Positions 27,059 through 37,494 are shown, numbered from the stretch's first letter. The stretch: DNA of 43,634 bases from an uncultured Acidimicrobiales bacterium (GCA_905477545.1 CAJQGN010000131.1:1-43634), one strand, 5' to 3'. Program-made: numbers and translations. Notes: generated by a model not told the origin, from the letters alone.

Positions 27059-30000
27059 CTACAGAAGATTCTGCACTGCTTCTCGATAGCGCTCCACATT
27101 CGCTTCTTTTATTTCTTCGTAACCACGAATCATGTCCGGCAGCGCCGCTACCTTGACAGCGTTCTCATAGTTCTCTGACGACAAATACTGAAGGCAGGAC
27201 TCAATGGTTCCCATGTATTCAGGGATTAGAGCCCTCTCAAGCTTTCGGTGTTTAGTGTTACCAAAGGGATCAATTCCTTTGCCTCTCAGGAATTTCATTT
27301 TCGTTAACACTGAAAATGCTATGTCCCCAGACTTACCTAAACCAATTTTTTTATCTAAACCCAATCTCTTCATGGATGGCGGATGAAGTTTGTAAGTCAC
27401 TTTAGTCCTATCACCGAACTGATCTTTGATCGCTTGATGAAAGTCCCCAGAACGATGGAGTCTCGCAACTTCATATTCATCTTTGTATGCCATGAGTTTG
27501 AACAAATATCGGGCAACAGTTTCTGACATCCGGGTGTCCGAGCCGATTAACATCTCTTTTTTCCGCACCTTGCTTACAAAGTCGACATAAGTCTGCGCGT
27601 ACCCGACGTTCTGGTAATCAATAAGTTCAGGAGTCCTGATCGATAGGAGCCGTTGAAGCTCTTCTGAAGGGTCCTGCACCTCTTTGATCATTTTTTCAGC
27701 TGTGACAGAGCTCTTGTTCTGCATTCGCTTAGCTTCTACATCTTCAAGATTCAGCGAATCAAGGAAACTCGCATCGAGTACTATTTTTCTACCAATTCTG
27801 AAGGCTTGGGTATTGTTATCTATAGACACACCATTTAGCTCTATGGCTTTTTCAATAGCACTTGCGCTTATCGGAATAACTCCACTTTGATAGGCTGCTC
27901 CGAGCACAATAATGTTTGCCGGCATATGTGACCTAAACAGAGCATCCGATAAACGACCAGCATCAAAATAGATATTTTTTTCGGGAATAGTCGCACTATC
28001 AATTGTTGCTTGAAGCGTGGACCATTCGGGATACTTAGCGCTGGTATCTCGCACCATCGCTCCCGTTGGAACTTTGCTAGAAGAAACTAGTGCGATTGTC
28101 TTTCCGGGCATTGCCTTTTCGAGGTTTGCAGCACTTGTTCCCGTCAGCAGGTCAAAAACGATGTAGGCGTCTGCTTCACCTGAACCTATTTTATTAGCTT
28201 CTTCGACGTCGCCTTCAGCGTCAGCCCACCTAATTTTGAGGTTTGATACTACGGGTCCACCTTTTTGAGCCAAGCCGGTTTGGTCCAACCCATGAGATTC
28301 TTTGCCATCGAGAAGTGCAGCCGTTGCTAGTAGTTGATTTATTGTGACAACGCCAGTGCCTCCTATTCCCATCATCAAAACGTTTCCTTCTTCGATCCGA
28401 TCAGGTTCTGGAAGGTTATTATCAACGCTGATAACTTCGACTGTTGATTTTTTTGGTGTCTTACCTGCTGGAATTACTTCTATAAACGCTGGGCAATCCC
28501 CATCTAAGCAAGTGTAATCCTTGTTGCATGAAGACTGATGAATCGCTGTTTTTCGACCAAATTCTGTTTCGATTGGCTGAACAGAAAGACAACTTGATTT
28601 CTCTCCACAATCCCCACAGCCTTCGCACACGGCTTCATTGATGAAGACACGCATCGCCGGTTCGGCAACCTTGCCGCGTTTACGATCTCGACGGAGTTCT
28701 GCGGCACAAGGTTGATCGTATATGAGTACTGTGCACCCTGGGACGTCTCGTAAGATTAGTTGAGCTTCTTCTAAACGGTCTCTGTGCCATACCTCGGTTC
28801 CATCAGCAAATACTGGGTTAGATCCATACTTGTCAAGGTCATGTGTCAGCACCATAATTTTTGCAACGCCCTCGGCTTCAAGTGACCGAGTTAACTCAGG
28901 CACAGCCATGCCACCGTCAACCTCTTGACCGCCAGTCATTGCGACAGCCGCATTGTACAAAATCTTAAATGTGATGTTTGTTTCAGCCGCCACTGCCTGG
29001 CGAACTGCTAACGACCCTGAATGGTGGAAGGTCCCATCACCAATATTTTGGAAACGGTGTTCCATCGTCACAAACGGCGAAGCACCAACCCACTGGATTC
29101 CCTCGCCACCCATTTGTGTTGTACCCTTTACATTCCTCGTCGGAGTCATTGTCGCCATTCCGTGACAACCAATACCTCCGCCAGCTTCAGAACCATCCGG
29201 CACCCATGTGGAACGATTATGTGGGCAACCAGAGCAAAAATTAGGGGTTCTATTTGCCTGTTTTTTAGTATCTGGCGCACCTAGCGTTACAGGAATGGTT
29301 ATTCGTTCTTTAACTGCAGGACCAATAGCATCTTCTCCAAACGCATCAGCTAGAAACGGACGGATTTTGCGAGCTACAACATCCGCGTCCATTTCGCCAT
29401 GGCCAGGAAACCAAAAATCGTTGTTCTGGTCTTTTTTTCCATAGATAGCAGGAGCATTTGGTGTTGCGTATAAAATTTCTCTAATAAACATCTCGAGAAA
29501 AGCGCGTTTTTCTTCAACAACAACAATCGTATCCAGGCCTCGGGCGAATTCTTTAATAGTTGTTGGCTCCAATGGCCAGACAACAGCAGGTTTAAATATT
29601 CTAATTCCGCGACGATTTAGTTCCGCCTCGGTTAGGCCCATTCGGTCTAGCGCTTCGCGCAAGTCGTAATATGTTTTACCGGCCGCCACTATCCCAATCT
29701 TTGCATCAGATGTCGGAACAGTAGATTTGTTTAGCCTGTTCAAACGAATAAACGCTTCAGCAGCGACTAGACGGCCTTCATGTATCTCTAACTCTTGTCT
29801 AACTGCGTTCGGACCGACTAGCGCATCTTGTTGAGTGTGAGCCCAAGGGATTCCGTTCCACTCGAAGTCTGGGCGTTGTACTGTTACGCGTCCCGGACCA
29901 ACTTTAATAGTCGAGTAACCATCTGCAACATTAGTGACAATTTTTAAGGCCGACCAAAGCCCGCTATATCGGGAGAGTTCAAAACCTATTCGCCCAAAAT

Positions 30001-30565
30001 CGCAAACCTCTTGGACACTACCTGGATAAAGAATAGGCGTTTGAAAGTGGAGCAATGCAAACTCAGACTCAGAAGCGAGCGTTGAGGATTTTGAAGCCGG
30101 ATCATCTCCGGCAACTAACAGCACTCCCCCTTTAGGATCTACTCCACATACGTTTGCGTGGCGGATAGCGTCACCAGAACGATCGACTCCGGGAGCTTTT
30201 CCGTACCACATGCCTAAAACACCATCGTACTTACCTTCGAAATTTCGATTAGCAAGCTGTGAACCCCACACTGCAGTGGCACCAAGGTCTTCATTCAAGC
30301 CAGGCATAAAACTGATGTTGTTAGCTTCGAGCTCTTCGCTATTCCCCAGCATCAGAGTATCCACGCCTCCGAGGGGAGAGCCTCGGTAGCCAGAAACTAG
30401 AGCAGCGTTGTCCAGGCCATCTCTTTTATCGGCCCGCAGCTGGTCTAGTAGCACGCGCAGCAATGCCTGTACGCCAGACATCGCAACGTCTCCCTCATCG
30501 CGTACAAACCGATCCTCAAGTGTAAAATCAGCGAGCGCCATATTTCCTCCCAGTTTGTAAATCAA
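27059..30565 (-). CDS. Indolepyruvate ferredoxin oxidoreductase family protein (fused alpha/beta, 1168 aa)
   Basis: 'TLEDRFVRDEGDVAMSGVQALLRVLLDQLRAD', 'NFCSGCPHNRST', 'GGEGIQWVGASPF', Fe-S 'CEGCGDCGEKSSC', 'GIGGTGVVTINQLLA'. Confidence 0.93.
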   Translation of the reverse strand: MIYKLGGNMALADFTLEDRFVRDEGDVAMSGVQALLRVLLDQLRADKRDGLDNAALVSGYRGSPLGGVDTLMLGNSEELEANNISFMPGLNEDLGATAVWGSQLANRNFEGKYDGVLGMWYGKAPGVDRSGDAIRHANVCGVDPKGGVLLVAGDDPASKSSTLASESEFALLHFQTPILYPGSVQEVCDFGRIGFELSRYSGLWSALKIVTNVADGYSTIKVGPGRVTVQRPDFEWNGIPWAHTQQDALVGPNAVRQELEIHEGRLVAAEAFIRLNRLNKSTVPTSDAKIGIVAAGKTYYDLREALDRMGLTEAELNRRGIRIFKPAVVWPLEPTTIKEFARGLDTIVVVEEKRAFLEMFIREILYATPNAPAIYGKKDQNNDFWFPGHGEMDADVVARKIRPFLADAFGEDAIGPAVKERITIPVTLGAPDTKKQANRTPNFCSGCPHNRSTWVPDGSEAGGGIGCHGMATMTPTRNVKGTTQMGGEGIQWVGASPFVTMEHRFQNIGDGTFHHSGSLAVRQAVAAETNITFKILYNAAVAMTGGQEVDGGMAVPELTRSLEAEGVAKIMVLTHDLDKYGSNPVFADGTEVWHRDRLEEAQLILRDVPGCTVLIYDQPCAAELRRDRKRGKVAEPAMRVFINEAVCEGCGDCGEKSSCLSVQPIETEFGRKTAIHQSSCNKDYTCLDGDCPAFIEVIPAGKTPKKSTVEVISVDNNLPEPDRIEEGNVLMMGIGGTGVVTINQLLATAALLDGKESHGLDQTGLAQKGGPVVSNLKIRWADAEGDVEEANKIGSGEADAYIVFDLLTGTSAANLEKAMPGKTIALVSSSKVPTGAMVRDTSAKYPEWSTLQATIDSATIPEKNIYFDAGRLSDALFRSHMPANIIVLGAAYQSGVIPISASAIEKAIELNGVSIDNNTQAFRIGRKIVLDASFLDSLNLEDVEAKRMQNKSSVTAEKMIKEVQDPSEELQRLLSIRTPELIDYQNVGYAQTYVDFVSKVRKKEMLIGSDTRMSETVARYLFKLMAYKDEYEVARLHRSGDFHQAIKDQFGDRTKVTYKLHPPSMKRLGLDKKIGLGKSGDIAFSVLTKMKFLRGKGIDPFGNTKHRKLERALIPEYMGTIESCLQYLSSENYENAVKVAALPDMIRGYEEIKEANVERYREAVQNLL

Positions 30566-30612
30566 AGCCTAGTACTAAGCGCGGCCCTGATGCTGCGTAC
30601 TACCTTAGTCGT

Positions 30613-31470
30613 GTGACTCACAGCTGCCTAACTTGTCGACCGGGGCCTGACTCCGCAATAGACTATAAGACTCAGATAATTCAGCTACCACAAAGATTTA
30701 GAGGGCCGCCGGCGAGCGGAAATGGCGGAATTGCCACCGGTTTGATCGCCTGTATAGGTGAAAAAATTTTAGGTAAGCCGATCCACGGAATTAGTTCCCG
30801 CTTGCTAAGGCCGATTCCTCTTGCGAGCCCTATGACGTTCACAAGCCGGATCACTGAACCCGACACAGCCAGTATCAGCATCGGAGATTCTGATGGCCCC
30901 GCCCTTACAGGTTGGGCGTCAACAGGCACAAGCACCGCTGTCATGCCGAACGAAACCGTCGCGCTTTTAGCGAGCAACGCAGCCTTGACCAAGGAGAAAA
31001 AGGATCGCTTTGAAAATCACGTTGAGCAGCTCAACCCAAGTTCCTCTGATTTTGCCGGGTGTTTCGTGTGTGGCCCCGAGGCTGAATTCGGTCTCCGCTT
31101 ACGACCTCGACCTGTGACAGATGAAATTTCGTGGTTGTCTTGGGATCCCGGTGAAAGGTGGACAGATAACAACAGATTAGCCCTTTTACCTGCGATCGCT
31201 TCGCTCGATTGCACTGCTGCAATTGGATTTCATCGAGAGGGTCATTTGACCCAACAAGAATCAGCTCTTCTTGGAAGTTTCGATGCCACAATTATAGAAA
31301 AGCCTCCGGCACGTATAGCAGGTAATCTGCGATTAGTAGCTCGGACGCGCTCTCGCGATAGGCGTAAAATCTTTACTGACATTGGCCTATTCAGCGCAAC
31401 TGGACAACCTTACATTCTTGGTTTAGCGACATGGATTGTTGTAACTCCTGAAAAAGCTCGAGGGAAATAA
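30613..31470 (+). CDS. Double-hotdog/thioesterase-like protein
   Basis: 'CFVCGPEAEFGLRLRP' resembles the PaaI-like thioesterase motif; no named function. GTG start. Confidence 0.5.
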   Translation: MTHSCLTCRPGPDSAIDYKTQIIQLPQRFRGPPASGNGGIATGLIACIGEKILGKPIHGISSRLLRPIPLASPMTFTSRITEPDTASISIGDSDGPALTGWASTGTSTAVMPNETVALLASNAALTKEKKDRFENHVEQLNPSSSDFAGCFVCGPEAEFGLRLRPRPVTDEISWLSWDPGERWTDNNRLALLPAIASLDCTAAIGFHREGHLTQQESALLGSFDATIIEKPPARIAGNLRLVARTRSRDRRKIFTDIGLFSATGQPYILGLATWIVVTPEKARGK

Positions 31471-31471
31471 A

Positions 31472-32767
31472 TTAATCTTTTTTGTTTAAAGATTGTGGGA
31501 GTCTTGCTGCTATCAACATTGCGAGAAGATTCGCTATTGCACCTACAAAAAATGCCCATCGATAATTACCGAGTCGGTTAACAAGCAGTTGAGCTGCATA
31601 GGGACCTAACGCCGCCGCCGACCCGGCTGATGCAAATATTCGACCCACGATAGACCCAGCGTGTGCCCGACCAAACAGATCTGCTACCAACGGCGGGAAG
31701 ATTGTCACACTTCCTCCATAGGCGAATCCAAATACGAACGCTGACGGGTAAAGAAGAATCAAATCTTGGCTGAAGGCAAACCCAGCGAAAGCAAAAGCTT
31801 CGAAAGCAAAAGCAAATATAACCGCATGACGCCGACCGATCCGGTCAGATAATGGGCCCATAGTCATCCGGCCAACTAGACCCCCTACGCCTATCGAAGA
31901 GATAACAGTTGATGCAGTTTGCAGGGAAAATCCAAGACTCTGAGCAAATTGCACTCCATGAATGAATGGAACGAAAACTACTGTGAATGTAAGTAAATAC
32001 ATCGCAAAAATTCGCCAATAATTAACACTTCGCCAAGCTTCACTAGCATTAGTTTCTTTTTCGGTTCTCGTTTCGTTTCCAAAATTTAGTGTTTCAGCGC
32101 CCGCTAGATAAACCATAAAGACGCTCTGCTTATTCATTTTTAACGGCTTGACGGTTTTGATTCTGTTTCCGTCAGGTAGCTGTCCCACTGACTCCGGATC
32201 TCGCTCAAGAACTAGAGCGCTAACTAACATCGCTAACCCACCGAATAGAGCCATAGCGGTCATCGCTATCCTCCAGCCGTACTGATTCACCAATGCAGCG
32301 GCTATCGGGGGTACGAAAATGTTTGCGGTACTTCCCCCTGCCGTAGCTACAGCAGTAGCAAGTCCACGTCTTGACACGAACCACCGAACCACTGTTGCGT
32401 TGCAAGGCACCCAAGAACAGCACATACCGATTGGAGCTATGAGGCCAAGCCCCACGAGAACCATCGACAAGTTCGAAGCGTTTGCCCAGACCAGATATCC
32501 AGACGTGAGCACGACAGAACCAAATATCACGACCCTCCGCGGACCAACTCGATCTGTCAACCAACCCGAAACCGCTGATAAAGCGCTATAGCTGAATATG
32601 TAAATCGCAATGATAAGTTGCAGCCTTGTTTCAGACCAACCCGTGTCTCGCGTTATGTCATCTACAAATGTTCCAAAACTAAACTGAATGCCATAGACAA
32701 CGAAGAGAACTATAAAAGAGGCACCAACTATCCGCCAGCCCTTAAACGGCGAACCCGACTCCACCAT
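31472..32767 (-). CDS. MFS transporter, OxlT/monocarboxylate-type
   Basis: 12-TM pattern; 'GWRIVGASFIVLFVVYGIQFSFGTFVDDI', 'GWLTDRVGPRRVVIFG', 'MGPLSDRIGRRHAV'. Starts 3 nt after the selenoprotein stop. Confidence 0.9.
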   Translation of the reverse strand: MVESGSPFKGWRIVGASFIVLFVVYGIQFSFGTFVDDITRDTGWSETRLQLIIAIYIFSYSALSAVSGWLTDRVGPRRVVIFGSVVLTSGYLVWANASNLSMVLVGLGLIAPIGMCCSWVPCNATVVRWFVSRRGLATAVATAGGSTANIFVPPIAAALVNQYGWRIAMTAMALFGGLAMLVSALVLERDPESVGQLPDGNRIKTVKPLKMNKQSVFMVYLAGAETLNFGNETRTEKETNASEAWRSVNYWRIFAMYLLTFTVVFVPFIHGVQFAQSLGFSLQTASTVISSIGVGGLVGRMTMGPLSDRIGRRHAVIFAFAFEAFAFAGFAFSQDLILLYPSAFVFGFAYGGSVTIFPPLVADLFGRAHAGSIVGRIFASAGSAAALGPYAAQLLVNRLGNYRWAFFVGAIANLLAMLIAARLPQSLNKKD

Positions 32768-32770
32768 TTC

Positions 32771-33916
32771 TTATCGATCACCCGGCACCATATAGAACCA
32801 TATTGGCTGCTTCTCACCGGCATCAGCCATAGCTTGTCGAGCGGACAAAACCACTTTCCCAGCCTCAGTATGGTCTAAGAACCACCGAGTACCAGCCCAA
32901 GCTTCTGGAGCGTGATCGGAAAGGGCCAAAGCTGCCGTTTCATAATAACCACGGATATCCTGGCTGACCCTGGCTGGAATGCCTGGGACGCCTGCCTCTT
33001 TCCAAGGAGTACCCTCAGCCACACGAATAAATGACTCAATTGCTTCACTAATTTGTTCTGACGGGATGGTCCTACCAGCTCCAATTCGATTCCCGTATTT
33101 CGCTAAGGCTCGTTCATAGGCTGGCCTAAGCCCATTTGCTTCATCGACTGCCGGATGGGCTTTAGGATCATGGCGAGGAGGCAACGCGCAAGCCATAACT
33201 TCAGTGCCCTCATCCCTAATCGCAATATCGTATTCTTTGAAGACAGTCTGTTTCGAATCCAGAAGAGAGAAGGCTTCAGCTAAAACCCGATGTTGGAATT
33301 CAGCATTTTGAGGAATTCCAAGCGGACGCCCCAACGGAAAATCACACCATAAACCACGTGGAGGAGCGGCATTCTTAATCTGATCTTTCACTGACCCTAG
33401 GGCAATAGTTGCCATTCCAGCTGCTTCAAAGATATGGGCGAGCGTACTCACGGTACGCGTGCAAAGCGGTCAAACCGGAGTCAGGAGAACTATATCGACG
33501 TCTTGTTCTTTCAGGAACTTTGCACCTGCCGGGCCACTGTCCATTCGGATCGCTGATAACTCAAATTGATTTCCAGCGTAAGACAAGTGTTTGTCAGAAA
33601 CACTACCGATAATTCCCCTGGCCGCTAACTCATCGAGCCGGTCGATCGGGAAAACAGTATTTATGTCGAGTGCATAGCCTATGGCATCAAAATTAGGACT
33701 CCAGTGGCCGAGCACATAATCCCTTTTGTTCGACTCAAGGACTCTGTAGCCAACATCACCGGGACTAAAACCCTCATCATCTGGATGGTGTAACGAGGCT
33801 GAGGTGACTATCGCCACTTTTGCTTCGCTTAATTTTACTGGAGACGTAAAGGCAGCAACTTTGAAACTTGGTACCTCAATGTCAGCAGTCATTGCTTTTA
33901 CGTCACTATCGGTCAT
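32771..33916 (-). CDS. Glycine/sarcosine/betaine/D-proline reductase 'selenoprotein B' (GrdB/PrdB)-like protein; in-frame UGA (complement 33470-33472) read as selenocysteine, 381 aa
   Basis: ORFs 33470-33916 and 32771-33451 are in the same minus frame, separated by one TGA. Readthrough gives '...EQDVDIVLLTPVUPLCTRTVSTLAHIFEAAGMATIALGS...'. bSECIS-like hairpin immediately downstream. Confidence 0.9.
33442..33458 (-). promoter_or_regulatory. Bacterial SECIS (bSECIS) hairpin for the GrdB-like selenoprotein
   Basis: Minus strand: GCGTAC (33458-33453) / loop CGTGA (33452-33448) / GTACGC (33447-33442). Loop begins 18 nt after the UGA; G in its first two bases. Confidence 0.78.
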
Positions 33917-33964
33917 TCACACGAGGCTAGAGCAACAAAATACCTAATGCTTCGAAATAGAGAT

Positions 33965-34900
33965 TTATAACCTTCTTCGACCATCGAAAGACACAGCAAC
34001 AACACCAAAAATAACCAATGCTCCTCCAAGCACTTCGATAATCCCAAACCGCTCTCCACGTATAACCCACCCAAAAAAGACACCAAATAGCGGCGTTAAA
34101 TATGCCACGGCTGCGCCCTGGATAGCAGGAGCTCGTCTCAACACTGTTGCAAACAAAACAAAACTAACGGCGAGAGATGGTATCCCTGCGTACAAGAGTG
34201 GCCAATAAAGACCCCATCCCCATGTTGTTTCCTCCCATTCTCCAAAGAAAGCAACCACAAGGTGCAGGCAGATACATGACATTAAGATCTGCATCGCAAC
34301 CAACATTATTGGACTAATTTCTAGAGCGGCTGGTTGTTTTTTGTTTAGAACTGCTCCTAATGCCCAAGAGATAGATGAAATTAGAATGATACAAACACCT
34401 AAAGTTGTATTACCTGTTCCCAACGCCGGGACCGCCAATACCACGGCGCCAACCAGTCCGATTCCGACTCCAGAGATTCCTAATGTACCTGGGCGTTCCT
34501 TAAGCAGTGTTACCGCAATAAGGGCAGTGAACAATGGCATCGTCGAAACAAGCATGGCGGAAACACCAGCCGACAGGTACGAAACTCCGATCACCAAAAA
34601 CAAGCTTGAGACCGTCGTTATCGAAAGCGAAATCCACCAGATCGCTACCCATTGTTCACGCTTACGAGGAAATTTTTCTTTCCTGAATAAAACGACGGCA
34701 AGCAAGAACGGTGCCCCAACAGTTGTTCTTAACGCAGCTAATGGCAAGGCTGTTGTATGCTCTAAGGCCGCTTTCATAACAGAGTAGTTCAAACCAATTA
34801 AAGCTGCTATTGCTACAATTAATGAAAGCGTTACGAATTCCGCTTTACGCGAGAGCTGCTTCTGTTCTTTAGTCTTCGGTTGAGACGAACCTATTTTCAC
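33965..34900 (-). CDS. EamA/DMT family transporter
   Basis: 'LIGLNYSVMKAALEHTTALPLAALRTTVGAPFLLAVVLF', 'AVAYLTPLFGVFFGWVIRGERFGIIEVLGGALVIFGV'. Confidence 0.88.
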   Translation of the reverse strand: MKIGSSQPKTKEQKQLSRKAEFVTLSLIVAIAALIGLNYSVMKAALEHTTALPLAALRTTVGAPFLLAVVLFRKEKFPRKREQWVAIWWISLSITTVSSLFLVIGVSYLSAGVSAMLVSTMPLFTALIAVTLLKERPGTLGISGVGIGLVGAVVLAVPALGTGNTTLGVCIILISSISWALGAVLNKKQPAALEISPIMLVAMQILMSCICLHLVVAFFGEWEETTWGWGLYWPLLYAGIPSLAVSFVLFATVLRRAPAIQGAAVAYLTPLFGVFFGWVIRGERFGIIEVLGGALVIFGVVAVSFDGRRRL

Positions 34901-35679
34901 ATACCCTCACGAATATCTATAGACCTTTTACGCAATCTACGCATCCCCTTCAACCACCGGTCCGTATCACCAGCTTTTCGCTCAACATACGTTTGTACCT
35001 CAGGGTGAGACAAAATCAAGAAACGCTCCTTTGCAATCGCCTCCGTCACGATTACAGCAACTTCATCGGGCTCAATGATCCCATCGGTACCTCCATCGCC
35101 TAATTGACGTGGAGCCATCGCCGTATTTACACCCTGAGGACAAAGGACTGACACTTTGATCCCATCGTCACCATGGGTAATGGCAAGAGTTTCGGCAAGT
35201 TTGATACAGGCCGCTTTTGTAACAGAATAAGGGGCTGAACCCACGGCCGCTAGAAGCCCCGCTGCGCTCGCTGTCGCCACCAGGTAGCCCTCACCTCGAG
35301 CCGTCATTGATGGAATCACTGCCCTTGCAGCGTACACATGAGACATAACATGTAATTCCCATTGTTTTTGCCATGCCTCATTTGAGGCTTCTATACCGCC
35401 TTCAGCCCCGGCGCCTGCATTAGAAAAAAAGATATCGATCGGTCCATGAGCGTCTTCAATTTCGTCCACGAACTTTTGCATCGCGTTCTCATCAGTAACA
35501 TCGAGTCCAACCCCGATGCACCCAAGCTCATTGGCTACTGTTTCCGCAGCGCCCTCGTCGTAGTCTGCGACCACTACCGCACGCGCTCCTTCCTCAACCC
35601 ACTTTTTAGCAGTTGCTGAGCCTATGCCACCGCCGCCGCCAGTTATCACTGCTACCCGATTACGAATCTCCATGGCCAC
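34897..35679 (-). CDS. SDR family oxidoreductase
   Basis: 'VAVITGGGGGIGSATAKKWVEEGA', 'FFSNAGAG', 'YSVTKAACIKLAETLA'; 4-bp overlap with the EamA gene. Confidence 0.9.
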   Translation of the reverse strand: MAMEIRNRVAVITGGGGGIGSATAKKWVEEGARAVVVADYDEGAAETVANELGCIGVGLDVTDENAMQKFVDEIEDAHGPIDIFFSNAGAGAEGGIEASNEAWQKQWELHVMSHVYAARAVIPSMTARGEGYLVATASAAGLLAAVGSAPYSVTKAACIKLAETLAITHGDDGIKVSVLCPQGVNTAMAPRQLGDGGTDGIIEPDEVAVIVTEAIAKERFLILSHPEVQTYVERKAGDTDRWLKGMRRLRKRSIDIREGM

Positions 35680-35713
35680 GAATGGTAGAGGGCTAAAGCC
35701 TTATCTGCTTAAA

Positions 35714-36589
35714 TTATGAATCCTCAGCCACACCATTTTTTGTACGCATAGCTGCATACGCTACCTCAGCGACCTCACCGGCACCCACAAACCGACCCGG
35801 ACTGGAACCATCTATATGACCCATAATTCCTTTATACAAAGTGAATCCACATAACGCTGCTAGCCGCTCTGGCATCTCACGTACCTGTTCTGGGGTCAAG
35901 CTATAATACTGGTTTTGTTGCTGGCGCATCCACCCCTGGCAGTACTGAACGCTTAGACCTAATCGCCAATCTAAGTCTGTTGTATTAGCACCGCCACAAT
36001 GCCACGTCCCGCCATTAACAATGAGCACTGAGCCAGCAGGCATCTCTGCGGCAACAAATTTAACTTTCTCTCCTTTTCGAGGCTCATGATCAAACTTGTG
36101 AGAACCAGGAACAATGCGAGTAGCACCATTTTCTTCGGTGAAGTCAGTCAATGCCCAAATAGAAGTAACCATAAAAGGTGCACGCGGTCTTTGCACGCTT
36201 ACTAGTCCGTCATCGCTATGTAAACCTTGATGCACCTCTCCTGGTCCAATGTTCATACACGTTGTTCCAGATAGTAAACATTCGTTATCTAACAAACTCT
36301 CCGCGAATGGAAGAACATTGGCATGAGTGGGAAGCTTCCAAAATGCTCTATCTTTGCCAAGCAGGTTATACATTCGCTTTGTTGCAAACCCCTCGGCTCT
36401 ATTCCCTCGCGGTTGCACATCTAGTTCAGCTTCTAACCTTTCAACGGTTTCGGTCATCTCTAGCAACAACTCAGGTTCTATTGCATTCTCAATTATGCAG
36501 TAGCCCTGCTTTTCGATAGTCGCTAGGTGGCTTTCAAAAGTGGCCGTTTTCATTGAACCATTCTGCCATTTAATTTGATACTTCGTCAT
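35714..36589 (-). CDS. Phytanoyl-CoA dioxygenase (PhyH) family Fe(II)/2OG oxygenase
   Basis: 'QGYCIIENAIEPELLLEM', metal-site 'HQGLHSDDG...', 'ALTDFTEENGATRIVPGSHKF', 'NGGTWHCGGANTT'. Internal start MKTATF also possible. Confidence 0.88.
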   Translation of the reverse strand: MTKYQIKWQNGSMKTATFESHLATIEKQGYCIIENAIEPELLLEMTETVERLEAELDVQPRGNRAEGFATKRMYNLLGKDRAFWKLPTHANVLPFAESLLDNECLLSGTTCMNIGPGEVHQGLHSDDGLVSVQRPRAPFMVTSIWALTDFTEENGATRIVPGSHKFDHEPRKGEKVKFVAAEMPAGSVLIVNGGTWHCGGANTTDLDWRLGLSVQYCQGWMRQQQNQYYSLTPEQVREMPERLAALCGFTLYKGIMGHIDGSSPGRFVGAGEVAEVAYAAMRTKNGVAEDS

Positions 36590-36620
36590 TTTTGACAGAA
36601 GCTAACTAACTAGAGCAAGA

Positions 36621-37484
36621 ATGGTCTACATGCTCACTGCACTAATCACCGGAACCTCGACCGGAATAGGCCGATCGACTGCTCTTCGACTAGCTAGAGA
36701 TGGCATACGGGTTTGGGCCTCCATGCGCGATGTGTCTCAGGGCGTATCACTAGAACAAATCTCGACAGAGGAGAAGCTTGATTTACAGACCATTCAATTA
36801 GATGTGGAGGACGAAACATCGGTCAATAAAGCATTTCAGCAGATCGGTAATGTAGATATCCTGATTAACAACGCAGGGATCAGCCCGGTTGGCTCCGTAG
36901 AAGAATTCGATATCTCCGCTTGGAAAAATCTATTCGACATAAATGTCTTTGGTCTTATTCGATGTACCCAAGCCGCACTACCTGGTATGCGCGCTAATCA
37001 ATTTGGACGCATAATAAATATTTCATCAGTAGCTGGCCGCGTGGCTATCCCTATGTTTGGGCCCTACTCATCCACTAAATGGTCAGTTGAGGCTATTAGC
37101 GAGTCGCTCGCTACTGAGTCAGCAATATTCGGAATTCACGTCACGCTTATTGAACCTGGCGCAGTTGCCACTCCGATTAGAGAAAAAACCGGTAGCCCCG
37201 ACCGAAGTAGCCCCTACCGCCCCGTGGCAAAAAACTGGGGGTTCAGCGTTGGCTACGATCATGCAAACCCCTCGGAACCTGAGGACGTAGCTGATGCGAT
37301 ATTAAAAACAATCCATGATCTGCACCCTCCGCTTCGCGTGACTGTTGGAAGAGGAGTTAAACAAATGGTCAAGCTACGAGAACAGCACGATGACCGAGAA
37401 TGGGTCGACCTGTGGTCCGCTGATACAAATAATTTTCTTTCGCGATGGGAAAAGCTAACTGGGGATGACCTCACTACCCCATAA
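36621..37484 (+). CDS. SDR family oxidoreductase
   Basis: 'ALITGTSTGIGRSTALRLARDG', 'LINNAGIS', 'YSSTKWSVEAISESLATE'. Confidence 0.92.
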   Translation: MVYMLTALITGTSTGIGRSTALRLARDGIRVWASMRDVSQGVSLEQISTEEKLDLQTIQLDVEDETSVNKAFQQIGNVDILINNAGISPVGSVEEFDISAWKNLFDINVFGLIRCTQAALPGMRANQFGRIINISSVAGRVAIPMFGPYSSTKWSVEAISESLATESAIFGIHVTLIEPGAVATPIREKTGSPDRSSPYRPVAKNWGFSVGYDHANPSEPEDVADAILKTIHDLHPPLRVTVGRGVKQMVKLREQHDDREWVDLWSADTNNFLSRWEKLTGDDLTTP

Positions 37485-37494
37485 GAATGGCGAC

